Both the position numbers and the translations under genes were made by a program. 64,000 nt of DNA from Piscicola geometra (lineage: Eukaryota > Annelida > Clitellata > Hirudinida > Piscicolidae): assembly GCA_943735955.1 (NCBI GenBank), contig OX030955.1, positions 2,703,234 through 2,767,233 on the forward strand. Reading direction: 5' to 3'. Positions 25,342-36,893 of this stretch are shown here, in pieces. The notes beneath the pieces are model-generated. The model was not told where the DNA came from and did no database searches. It saw nothing but the letters and a program-made list of their open reading frames with translations. The number at the start of each line of letters is the position of its first letter. Within the stretch, counting starts at the first letter, position 1.

Positions 25342-27313
25342 ATGTCGATTAGAATCAGAGATGATCCGTTTTTGATCACTCCTGATAAAACAATAATGGA
25401 GAACACTGTTCGTTGGGGAGGGAAAGGTTTTTTCTTAGGTAAAACCATTATGTTTTAAAAATAAAGCAGTTTGCACTTTATGTATAAATTATAAAACCCA
25501 AATGTTAAACGTCCGGTCTATACTTGCATCTTTTATAATTTAATTTTTTAAAATACAGGAGGCACGTTATCTCTTGTCAAACTGAACCATAACTTCACTT
25601 CTCGACCACTGCTTACCTCCCTGGGCACCATGTTAGGCGGCTATGCCTTGCCCTATGGTAAGATGTAACCTGATGATTAAAATTAAAAAAAGAATAACAA
25701 ATTAGATTTATATTAAATTTAATTAAAAAAATGCAGACTATTTAAAACCCCATGAAAATCACTTGCCCACAGGAGCAACTCTGGCAGTATTCGCTTCGAC
25801 CACTGCGTTGATGGATGACTGGAGAGGCAAGAATAAGGCGCCCAGCAATGCTGCCATTGGAGGCTTCATGGGCGGAATCATTTATGGGGCCAAATGTGAG
25901 TGATTAGTTTTCAAATTTATTTGAAAATATAAAATATCTTTATAATAAGAAAAAAGTGAGAATGTAATTTTTTACAGTTTTATTTTTTTCTTTATATAAA
26001 CTTAAAAATTTTTTTTTTTCATATTCTTATATGTAGAAAATTGTATTTGAGCTAATTTTTGTAAAAATTTTAAACCAAAAACTACATGACTTATTTATAT
26101 AAAAAATATAATGATACCCTTTGAAGTTAATATTTTATTTAGATATTTGTCAAAAACACGAATTATAATTCAAAGAATGGGAAAATGGCAATAACTAGAG
26201 TATATAGCCTTGGAGGTGAACTATCGTGGAAATGAGCAAACCACACACGCCTATATCACTTCTGCAAATATGTGTATATTTCCTGTGCGGGTGAAGGGTA
26301 GCTTGTGCGTTGAAGTACAATGTAGTACAAATGACATGCAAAAGACAGGAAAAAGGTGGAAAACATAGTATTGAATTATGATATAAAATGCTGACTAGCA
26401 GCTGTTGAAATGAAAAGGCTTGGAATGGTGATGGATATATACTATATATTATATAGCAAATGATGAGATGAAAAACTCAAAGTAATTCACGAGTTTGTGT
26501 TGAGAATAAGTGTATGCAGTTTACGCGATTTGAAGATTACAAAGACGAAGATAAATGCGTGAATGAAAAAATAACGAATGGTTTTGATGAATTGAGAAAT
26601 GCTGCAGGAATATTTTTAAAGTTCTACAAGAAGTTCATGAATCTGAGATACTATTGCCACAACAATAATCGATCGAGTGCTTAAGAATGCTTTTCTAATA
26701 CAATTAATAATAATGATTTTGAAGCCTTATTGCATGACTGCAACACAAAAAAAACAAAAGATAAAAACTTTGATTTTTGATTAAGAATATGATTCGGCAT
26801 TATAAAACACGATATCGTTGAAAAATTATTGCATTTTAAAGACATGTCTGGTTAGATTGATCAACCATGGATTAACTCAGTGCAAAAAACATCATGAGAA
26901 ACCAATAATTCGTTTTTAAAGTATACAAATTATCAAACCTCTTTCAAAAAATTGTGGCTACTACAGAATCAAATTATTATCTAGCCCATCTCACTGCATC
27001 GTCATGAAATTTCACCATAACAACACACCAGAACGCACCACCACTACACACCCCAATGCACTACAATAACAACACCCTAACGCACTTCTACAACAAACCA
27101 AAACACACCCCAATGCAATACAACGCCCCAAAACACACCCCAACGACAGACAAATGCCCAATGAAGTGCGTGAACATGGGCTTGAAGTTGGCAGCGTTCG
27201 CCTTCTTTCTCAGACTGGGCCTCACAGCCGACTTGGATATTGTGGAAAAAAGTGAGGTAAGCAAACTCAGGGACGCCATCTACATCAGCAAGTACTCTGA
27301 CCTGCGAAACTGA
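25342..27313 (+). CDS. NDUFA11: Tim17-family protein, NDUFA11-like (complex I subunit B14.7)
   Basis: Four exons, 25342-25438, 25559-25657, 25773-25895 and 27150-27313, encoding 160 aa; metazoan NDUFA11 is about 140-180 aa. The core has glycine-rich TM segments (GTMLGGYALPYGATLAVF, AAIGGFMGGIIYGAK) separated by a loop with RGKNKAP, as in NDUFA11, a supernumerary membrane subunit of mitochondrial complex I. Family (Tim17/22/23 superfamily) is likely; NDUFA11 rather than a TIM subunit rests on the loop and the length. The last exon contains a donor-like GAG|GTAAGC, so a different 3' end is possible. Confidence 0.6.
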
Positions 27314-27782
27314 AGTGCTCATGATTATGATGAAGAAAAAGACGATGATTGTAGTGGTGGTAGTATTTGGGATAAGGGTTGATGATTTTTGTGGTGATAT
27401 TGAGAGTTGTTGGTTATGATGATGGTCATGGGGTGGATGCAGGAGGCTTGAGTGTTTGGTATGTCAGTTCTTGTACTTTGATTAAAGCGATTAAATGCAA
27501 AAGGTGAGGATATTATATAAACAGAACAAAATAATGAGGTGGCACCGTTTGATTTGATCAACTTTCGAGAAAGTTTAGTAGAAATAAATGTTTCCCCAAT
27601 AAATAAAAGTTTTGATTCGAGATTTTGGAAGTTTAAAAAGTAGAATAGAAAATAAATCCTCAGTGGAATGGCAAAGAGTGAAAAAGAATATTTGCAATTA
27701 CTATCAAAGCGAGACCGAAATGGGAAATGAAATTGAATTACAAAATGCACAGCTGACTAAAAATGACTAGAAAGCTTTCACT
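27314..27782. other. Convergent 3' region between NDUFA11-like and PAQR genes
   Basis: AT-rich spacer between two converging stop codons. An AATAAATAAA cluster near 27598 could serve the plus-strand gene. No coding exon seen. Confidence 0.5.
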
Positions 27783-28956
27783 TCAATTTCTTTCCTTCAG
27801 CTCCTCCTTGTTGACTTTTCCTTTCATGTAGATATAAAAACCAAAAATGCACAAAATATTGAAGAACCACAGGAAGAGGATGGGACCGGAAGAGTAGAGG
27901 AAGGTGGGTTGAGGCCTGATTCTGATTTGTTCCTCGAAGATCTTGAAGTCTGCAAAGACGCTGTCGAGTTGCACGCAGCTGGTGATCATGATGCAGATGT
28001 GGAAGAGTTGGTGGCTGACGGCGAATGTGTCGCACAGTCCCACAGGGGCACAACACTCTGGGAAGTTGTTCGTGAAAAAGAAAGCGCTCAAGATGAACCA
28101 GAACATGTGCTGTGCGTGCAGTTCGAGAGAGTGGATGCATTCACTGTGGTAGATGCAGTAGTAGAGTTTCTGGAAGAGGGGGGTGATGATGATGATGTAC
28201 ATGGTTGCAATCGGGAGAATTTGCCAGATTGTCCTCGTGAATGGATAGGGTTTGGAGTACATGGTCTTTGAGACAATGCAGCCCAATGAGACTCCACACG
28301 AGAGGAAGATGGATATGTAGTAGAGGATGAGGGTGGCTGTGTGGTAGAGTTCATCATCACTGGTGTACTCTAGAAACATGAATGCACTGTACAGGCTGTA
28401 AAAGCTCACTCCCATGTAATCGAACATGAAAACAACATAGTGGGCAATTTCTGACTTGGACTGAAAGCAGTGGGCGAATGCACTCAGCACGAACATGAGG
28501 ATGATTGCAATGATGCCGTTGAGCAGGGGCCATGTGTACTGGTCATTCACGAAGTCGAGAGTTTCAGAGTAGTCCTTCATCTTTTTGAGGATCAGTGCAG
28601 CAGCCAACAGGTGAGACCACACGTTGACTGACTCATTGTGCAGCTGGAAGATGCTCTTGAAGTAGTACAACCACGACCGACCTATCTTGCGGTAGCCTCT
28701 GATCACGAAGGGCTCGTGGTACACTGTAGGCACCTTGTGCATGCATGTCGTGTGCTCTGTCAACCTCTTCATCAAACCACCTTCAAATATTATTGATTGT
28801 ACGCTCTAATTTCAAAAATATATTTAATTAATATATTTATTAATTGAAATAAAAAAACATTAAACAATAACCTTGGTATGAGCAGTTGGGGGTGCATGTC
28901 TTATAGGGGTCAATGTCTGCCACAGTGACTTCTGCATTAATTGCTTCTGCGGTCAT
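27783..28956 (-). CDS. Membrane progestin receptor / PAQR family (mPR type)
   Basis: Two exons, 28872-28956 and 27783-28780, encoding 360 aa, close to vertebrate mPRs (about 345-355 aa). PAQR/HlyIII proteins are seven- to eight-helix membrane receptors of the ceramidase-like superfamily; the mPR branch binds progestogens. Hallmarks are FQLHNESVNVWSHLLAA, SAFAHCFQSKSE, FDYMGVSFYSLYSAF and SHQLFHICIM; the E, N, H, D and H residues expected at the metal-binding site are present. The nearest vertebrate classes are PAQR7/PAQR8. The region between the third and sixth helices diverges. Exon 1 encodes 28 residues with two cysteines. Confidence 0.9.
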
Positions 28957-29238
28957 TTTAAAATTTATCAAATAATTATAAATCATATAGTTTGGAAAAA
29001 AAATAATTACATTTTAAACCAAAAATGATGATATTGTTGAGTTTAATTTATGAAAAGATTATTCAAAAAATCCTGTGCCCTTTAAATATAGATACTATTT
29101 TTATATGAAAAATTTAATTTATAAATTCTTTCATCAAAAAATATTATTTTCAAACTAATACTATTTCATTAATTTTAACTTAAACTATTTTCAAACTAAG
29201 TTCACTTTTAGGTCAATTTTGAAACTTAAATACCAAAA
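28957..29238. promoter_or_regulatory. Bidirectional promoter region PAQR / WARS2
   Basis: Only 282 bp separate the start codons of the divergent PAQR and WARS2 genes, so both core promoters must overlap here. The sequence is AT-rich with no clear TATA box on either side. Confidence 0.5.
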
Positions 29239-31141
29239 ATGAGAGTACTTGTTGGAAAGAAGTATTTTCTTTTAATAAACAATCATGCAAATAATTTTAT
29301 AAAAAGATTCAAAAGTGTTTCACATCATGAAGATCTTCCGGTAATAGACATGTTTCATCAATTATTAAGGAAAACTTTTCAATTCTCAATACTGAAATCA
29401 TCATATGCATATCATTTTTTCACAGATTAAAGAGCCACAATTTAAACCCATATTGATGACTGGCATTCAACCAACTGGTTACTTACACATTGGAAACTAC
29501 CTGGGTACAATAAAGGAAACTGTTAAACTACAAACTTCAGGAAAATTCGACAAACTAATTTTATCAATAGTCGATTTACATAGTATATCGGTCCCTCAAG
29601 ATCCAGCGCTTTTAAAGTAATTGAAAACTATTATAAATGTACATTTTAAAATTATTTTTCCTAATATAACTTGATTATTGGACGCAATTATATTAGGAAA
29701 AATATTTTTTTTAATGTACATTTACTATGTTTAATAAAAATTATCTTCTAATTTGATCCTATTTCAAATTTTAAAAATGGCATTTTAGAAGAAACATTTT
29801 CATCAATGCCTGCTCACTGCTTGCATGTGGTTTAGACAAGCCTGGAACCATACTTTTTCAGCAATCTTCCGTTAGTTGAAATTAAAAAAATGACAATTTC
29901 AAATATATATTAATAATAACAGAATATTTGTGTAACCATCACATCATATACCATTTTTGCATAGGTTCCCCACCATTCAGAGCTATCGTGGATACTAGGT
30001 TGCCTAACCACCATCAACAAACTTGATCACATGCCCCAATGGAAGGTGATTAAATCAAGAATTTCAAAGACTTTTTAAATAATTAGCTAACTTATAAACT
30101 TGTTATAGTTACTAAAATTACTGAACTTGATTTTTTGTACTTTTTACAAATTAAATAATTTTAAAAAAAATCAGGAGAAAAACACTAACAAAGAAGGAGT
30201 TCCACTCGGCTTGTACTCATACCCTGTTCTCCAGGCTGCTGATGTCCTCATTTATAAGTAGGCCATGGTGACATTCAGATTTATTATTCATTAATATTAA
30301 CATTATTAACATTTAGGTTTAATATTCTTATCGCTTCTTTTGTAGTTACTTTGATGATGCACCAACAACAACAACCAACAACATCAACAACTACACAGGA
30401 GCACTCACGTACCGGTGGGAGAGGACCAGCTGAAGCACATGGAGCTGGTGAGGCACCTGGCCAGGCTCTTCAACAGGACCTATGCGACCATCTTTCCAGT
30501 TCCCAAAACCATCACAAGTGCGTTTAGAATCTTTTTTCGATGACATTTTTATTATATTTAAAGGGTGAAGTGACAATATAGATTAATTTATGTAAATAAA
30601 TAATTACATTTAATAAGTGCTTAGTACTATACTTAGTAAGTTAATAGTAATATTATATTATATACCGACATTTTTTTAAATAGGCGACAACGTGAGGGTG
30701 AAGAGCCTGCGAGACCCGTTGAAGAAGATGAGCAAGTCGGAGAAGGACAAGCGAGGTCGCATCGAGCTGATCGACTCACCGGACGAGATCAGGGAAAAGC
30801 TCAAGAAGGCGGTCACTGACATGGGCACGGACGGGATGATCGGCTACGACGTGCATGGCAGGCCTGGCATCTCGAACATCATCGACATCTACGCCTTCTT
30901 CACCGACTCGACGCCCGATCGAATCTACTCGGAGTGCAGTCGCATGGACACCGTCGCCTTCAAGGAGCGAGCGGCAGAAGCGATTATCGAGGCGCTCATG
31001 CCGATTAGGGCGAAGATCGTTCAGTACAAGAGCGACCCTCAGCACGTCCTCTCGGTGCTAGAAGAAGGCAGACGACAGGCGACCGAACTCGCCTCGGAGA
31101 ACATGGCTGAGATCAAGAGGCTGGTCGGCTTCACGCTCTGA
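29239..31141 (+). CDS. WARS2: Mitochondrial tryptophanyl-tRNA synthetase
   Basis: Charges mitochondrial tRNA-Trp. Seven exons, 29239-29340, 29426-29616, 29789-29870, 29965-30045, 30175-30257, 30399-30517 and 30684-31141, encoding 371 aa (human 360). Residues 1-34 are basic and hydrophobic, fitting a mitochondrial presequence. The class I HIGH motif appears as YLHIGNYLG after [26 protein letters not shown] forms the Trp pocket; the second signature is [10 protein letters not shown]. The C terminus ([14 protein letters not shown]) is complete. Exon 7 is GC-rich compared with the AT-rich introns. AATAAA occurs near 31354. Confidence 0.95.
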
Positions 31142-31559
31142 TGCCCGACTATTCTTCATGACATCCAGTCCTCAGTCTTATCATGGATTATTAACAAATA
31201 ACACTCTTGGAATTAGTTCGCTAGTTTCTTTGTTTTAAGAATTTGTTTTTGAAAAAACTTTTTTAATACTTATTTAATATTTATTATATAACGTGATAAT
31301 TAATTGATATATGTAAGTCAATGTGAAATCCACTAAGTTATTATAACTATCAAAAATAAAAGTAAAAAAAAACACATTCAAAGCTTTGGCATTTAAAAAA
31401 ACACAAAACAAATAGAAATAATTATTTTCGAAAATATACTATTAGAAAAGTTGATTTTGGAGTCATTAGATAAAAAACTCAAATAAATAAATAAATCTAA
31501 AAAACCTTCTCCTAATAACATGAACTAATCAGCACATCTGGACAGAAGAGCAGCACAAC
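31142..31559. other. Convergent 3' region between WARS2 and ORC3
   Basis: 418 bp between two converging stop codons, AT-rich with A and T runs. AATAAA near 31354 (+) and TTTATT near 31275 (AATAAA on -) could end the two transcripts. Confidence 0.5.
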
Positions 31560-32655
31560 TCAGCAGAGACTCCAGGTGAGACGAGCCACGTGGTCGACCT
31601 TTTTCTTGGTGGGCTTAATGAGGCCTAGGAACTGCAGTTCTGACACCGCTCTGATGAACCTTGCGCTGTTGTTGTTGGTGGTGGTGGTGGGATCGGATGG
31701 TGAAGGAGGTGGTAAAGGCGCCGTTGTTGCGGATGGATAGATGGGGTGGTGGTGGATGTATTGGTGTTAGAGAAGGTGTTTTGTTGGAAAGACATTGCTG
31801 TAGACGAATTGAAAAAAAGAATGAATCTAACTGAGTAACTTTATCCACGCCATCCTCTTCATTTTCTTCCTCTTCATCAGCTTGACCGCTCTTTACAATA
31901 CTTGCAAAAGCCTATAAAGATAAAAAAAAATAGTTTTTTAAAATATAGAAATTAATCAAAGTTAAAATGGGAAAAAATTATCATGAAAAAAATTCATTCT
32001 TTATTTTCTCTCTTTCTCAAAAGCGATCGCTCTCTCGAATAAAATTTAAAAACCACACCTTACTATCTAATTTCCTAAACAAACCACCTACCTGCCTATC
32101 AACAACCCACCACCCCCTAACCAACAAACCACCACCCTCAATCCATCATAATCCCTCAACCCATCCTGTCACTCCCTTCACAAACCATCTAGCCCCAGGC
32201 ACTCATCCACGCACCACTCCACCCAGTCCCCAACCAACCTGCAACCAATCATACAGGTTGATGAGCTTGCCACACTCGAGATGCAGTTTGTAGACGATGC
32301 ACACGTCTGGAAGGTCACGAGACATGCAGTCACTCTCTCCTGATTGGTCGATGTTCTGGCACGGATGGATGGATGAATGAATGGATGGATGGAGGGATGG
32401 TCGGATGGATGGATGCAAGAAGGGATGGATGGATAAGAGGTGCTATTGATGAGAGAAGCTTGATTTATTTTTCATTAATTCAATGAATTATTATTTGAGT
32501 TACGAAAACTAAGAAATTTGTAAAAAGTTTTCTAAAAAAAACAATTTCATTAACCAGCTTAAAACGAATTTTAAATCAAACAAATGCAAGCAAACTAATC
32601 GTAACACCTTCATAATCCGACACATAAAAACCACATTAAACCCAAAACCCCGCAT

Positions 32656-32699
<44 letters not shown>

Positions 32700-34335
32700 G
32701 GAGGTAGCAGGAGGGTCGATTGAGGGCTCTATGCAGGGAGACCCGTGGAGCTGGCAGCACTGCTGGTTTGAGGAGGTCCAGGTTCTCGCAATAGACCACC
32801 TCGTGCAGGGGAAGCCTCTTGTAGTGGTGGAGGTGGTCCCTGGTCATGATGATGATGGTGGGAGGTTGGTTGGTTTGTTATGATGATGATTATTGTGGTT
32901 GTGGTGGGGACGTTGGTGAATATGATGATAGTGGTTAAGATAATTGAAATGATGATGATGGTTGTTATGGTGGCGGTGGAAAAGATGATGATGATGATGT
33001 TCTAGTAGTAGTTAAACACTCAAAGTAAGGTTCAGCATAAATTAGTTGAAATGAATATTAAATGAGTTGCACCTGAAGAGAGCATCAAGACGATCGACCA
33101 CCTCGGTCCTCAACAGGCTGTACCCTCCCCCACTGCCACCCTGTCTCCCCCCACTCTCCTGCAACGCCTTGATGTGCACGGTGGCAATGGGCAATTGTTC
33201 CGGAGGCATCGGTGAGTTTTTCGAATGAATGCATGCGTTGATTCACCAGTAGAATCTCCCACGAATGCATTCAAAAATTCATTTATCGGAGCATTTGAAA
33301 AAAAACCTTACTTACATACATGCATGCATGCATTCACCTGTTTCAATGCTGTTATGCTCATCCTCCTACTCAATCTCTCACTCAACTCCTTCCCATCCCC
33401 CCTCTCCCCTCCCTTCCCTTTCTCACTTTCAACTGATTCTATAGCGATCGCAACGTAGATTTAATAATGGTGTCTCAAATTGTTTAAAATAAAGAATAGA
33501 TTTTTTAATAAAATTTAAATTTAAATAAATTTTGCAATAATTTTTTGAAAAATTAATTTTAAATACATTTTTTGATCATAAATTTTTCTACTTCTCACCA
33601 TTGAATGACTTTAGCCTGTCAATCAACCCCTTTAAAAGCTCACTAACTTTTTCTTTAAAGTCATGATTATGATTATGATCATGGGGTTGATGATGATCAA
33701 AATTATTAATATTCGTAGCCAATCCATCGATCATTCTGTGCAGAGCCGATGAAAGCTCATCTTTGGAAAATGTTCTGGAAAAAAAATTATATCTAAAACC
33801 CCAAAATTATAATAAAAATAATTATTCTTCTAAAATAAAAAAGAAATTTAAAAAGCAATATTAATCATAAAAACAAAACAAAAGTAATTCAAACAAATTT
33901 ATATTCTTAAATGAAATATATAAAAAACAAGAATACAAATTAAAGTACCTGACGATGGCGAGGGCCTTGTTGTAGGCCTCACTGCAGCAAATGTCCGTCT
34001 GCAAACACATGCCGTACAACTCCCTGGGCTGTGCTCATGATGATGATGATGGTTTAATTAATTTAAATAACTTAATTATAATTAAAAGAATAACTTAATT
34101 ATAAATGATTCCCCAGTAGCCCATGGCGTGAATTAAAATGTTCAGCCTTGTAGTTCGCATGGGTAAATAGCAACTATAATCGCTTTTTATTTTTAATATT
34201 GTTATTGTTATTTTAATAATAATGAAAAAAAATACTTAATATGAGAATGTGATGATGAAAACTAAAAAAAAAGATACACAAGAATTAAAAAAGAAAAAAT
34301 TAGTAAATTTTCAGTCTTAACATCATCCTCACTAA

Positions 34336-34383
<48 letters not shown>

Positions 34384-36843
34384 CATCCTCATCATCATCC
34401 TCATCCTCATCATCATAATCATCATCATCATGACCACCAGTTTTCCGAGAGGGGAAGAGGGTAGATGGCGGGTGAGTAGGTGGAGGCAGTGGAAGCTCAA
34501 GAAGAACCTCTGGTGGTAGGCGTCCAGTCGCTGCAGCATGCTGATGATAGTCGCCTGTGGTGATGGTTATGATGGTGGTGGTGATGGTTATGATGGTGGT
34601 GGTGGTGATGGTTATGATGGTGGTAGTGATGGTTATGATGGTAGTGGTGATGAGGTTGATAATAGTGATGATGCTGGTGGTGATGACAGCGGTATTCCAA
34701 TAATAATTAAAAAAATTATATAAAAAAATATTATTTATATATGATGATGATTTGAACACCTTTGCATATTCGTCATCTTCAAGCAGCTTCAACTGTTCCT
34801 CAGGCGTTGACGACTCCACAAGCCTTTTGCGTGAAGAGTATTCTTTATTATCAACTATAAATAATTTTGTCCATAAAAATGAAATTAAAGTAGAATTTAT
34901 GACTTAGACATAAATAATAAAAACAGGCTCGTCGAGGTAATTGAAACTATGGACTGATGAAATAGGGAAACAATGAGTTGAAAGATGAGGGAGTTGAAAG
35001 GGAGTTGCAGTTTTTGCTTGAAAAGACCTTCTGAAGGAGGTGAGAGATCTGATGATGTCGAGATTGTGTTGGTAGAACAAGTCGAGATGTTGTTGTTGTT
35101 GTTGTGTTGGTCCTTGTTGTTGTGTTGATCCTTTTTGTTGCAGTCGCATAACGAAGTTGTGAAGGAGAACGCTAGCAGGATTTCTTAAGAAGTGGTACAG
35201 CATTGATAACTGTGGTGATGATGATGATGATAATCGCGGGTTGCTAATATTCATAAAAAATGTCCAAAAACAAAGATATCTATAAAAAATTCAATAAACC
35301 CAAAAGTTACAGAACCTCCACTACCACCGCAACTAAAAACATCCCCTCCACCTCTACTCCTTCCCCCCCATAGCACAACCTTTTCACCCTCCACCTTCTC
35401 AACCAAGCAGCTCCACCACCTCCACCTCCACCTCCACCTCCTCCTGCTCCACCACCTCCTCCTCCTCCTCTACCACCTCCTGCTCCACCACCTCCTCTTC
35501 CACCTCCTCCTCCTCCTCCACCTCCTCCTCTTCCTCCTCCTCTACCACCTCCTCCTCCTCCTCCACCACCTCCTCTTCCTCCACCTCCTCCACCACCTCC
35601 TCTTCCTCCACCTCCTCCTCCTCCTCCTCCACCTCCTCCTCCTCAACCTTATAAGACTTGAGGAAGTTAAGGATGGAGAAGTCGTTGAAGAGGAAGCAGT
35701 CGAGCAGGAAGTTGAACGACTTGGAACCCAGTCGCAAGCCAGCCCATGGAGAGAGCAGTAGCTGTTGATGATGTTAGTTGTTGTTGTTGTATAGTTAGTT
35801 GTGGTTGTATGGTTAGTTGTGGTTGTATGGTTAGTTGTGGTTGTATGGTTAGTTGTGGTTGTAAGGTTAGTTGTTGTTGTATGGTTAGTTGTGGTTTTAT
35901 GGTTAGTTGTGGTTGTATGGTTAGTTGTTGTTGTATGGTTAGTTGTGGTTGTATGGTTAGTTGTGTTTGTATGGTTAGTTGTGGTTGTATGGTTAGTTGT
36001 GGTTGTATGGTTAGTTGTTGTTGTGTGGTTAGTTGTTGTTGTATGGTTAGTTGGGGTTGTATGGTTAGTTGTGGTTGTATGGTTAGTTGTGGTTGTATGG
36101 TTTGTTGTGGTTGTATGGTTAGTTGTGGTTGTATGGTTAGTTGTGGTTGTATGGTTAGTTGTGGTGTTTTGCTATTGCAAAAAATTGTATTTTAATATAT
36201 TTTAAGAAAAATAAATTTCAATATTATAAAATATACTATACCATTTATTATTACTTTATATTTATATCTTATTGTAATGAATCTTATTATATCTATTATG
36301 AATTTATTGGATTAAATTGGTTATGCGATGACGATGAAGATGTTATACAACCTTGTCAACTAGAATAGAGAGATGTTGAGAAGAAGGGAGAGAATGGAAG
36401 GGATGAATGGAGAGGAGAGAGATGGTGGATCGGGGCAGGGATGAGTGGATGTAGGTGGTGCTGGTTGAGATGCCAAATATCAAGAGAATCGGCAGTTTGT
36501 GGTGGTAATTGCTGCGTAGGTATTTTTGACAAGAGTATTAATTGTATAAAGAAAAGTCGTAAAATCATTTTTATTGAAAATATATTCAAAGTTGAGTTGA
36601 ACAACTTATGGGAAATAACGAATAATCTAAAAACCTCAAGATGGATACAAAATCGCGCAGGACAGAAGGGCTGAAGGCTTCAAAATCCTCGAGAACTATT
36701 ACTATGGGATCATCCCATCCATCCCTCCTCGCCATCGCACCATGGCCAGTCCTAACATCTAGCGTTGAGACATTCATCTTAGGGAAAACTACTTTTCCTT
36801 TTTCCGCATCATCATCGGATTCATCATCTTCAGAATCATGACT

Positions 36844-36893
<50 letters not shown>

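Larger units (their letters stand above)
31560..34823 (-). other. ORC3: ORC3 exons 11-20 (C-terminal half, winged-helix end)
   Basis: From 5' to 3': 34823-34760, 34554-34438, 34028-33949, 33774-33599, 33438-33338, 33158-33073 (or from 33168), 32839-32698, 32355-32239, 31911-31832 and 31665-31560. They encode the insert and winged-helix region. The acceptor of the sixth exon of this block is ambiguous between two AGs ten bases apart; both keep phase. Confidence 0.85.

Noticed and set aside
35775..36166. Regular 18-bp repeats that might suggest a CRISPR-like array
   Set aside because: The units are contiguous with no unique spacers, and the DNA is animal nuclear sequence.
36352..36511. A suspected frameshift in ORC3 exon 8
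   Set aside because: It came from misreading the bases near 36420. On re-reading, the minus strand runs in one frame through [17 protein letters not shown] and agrees with vertebrate ORC3.
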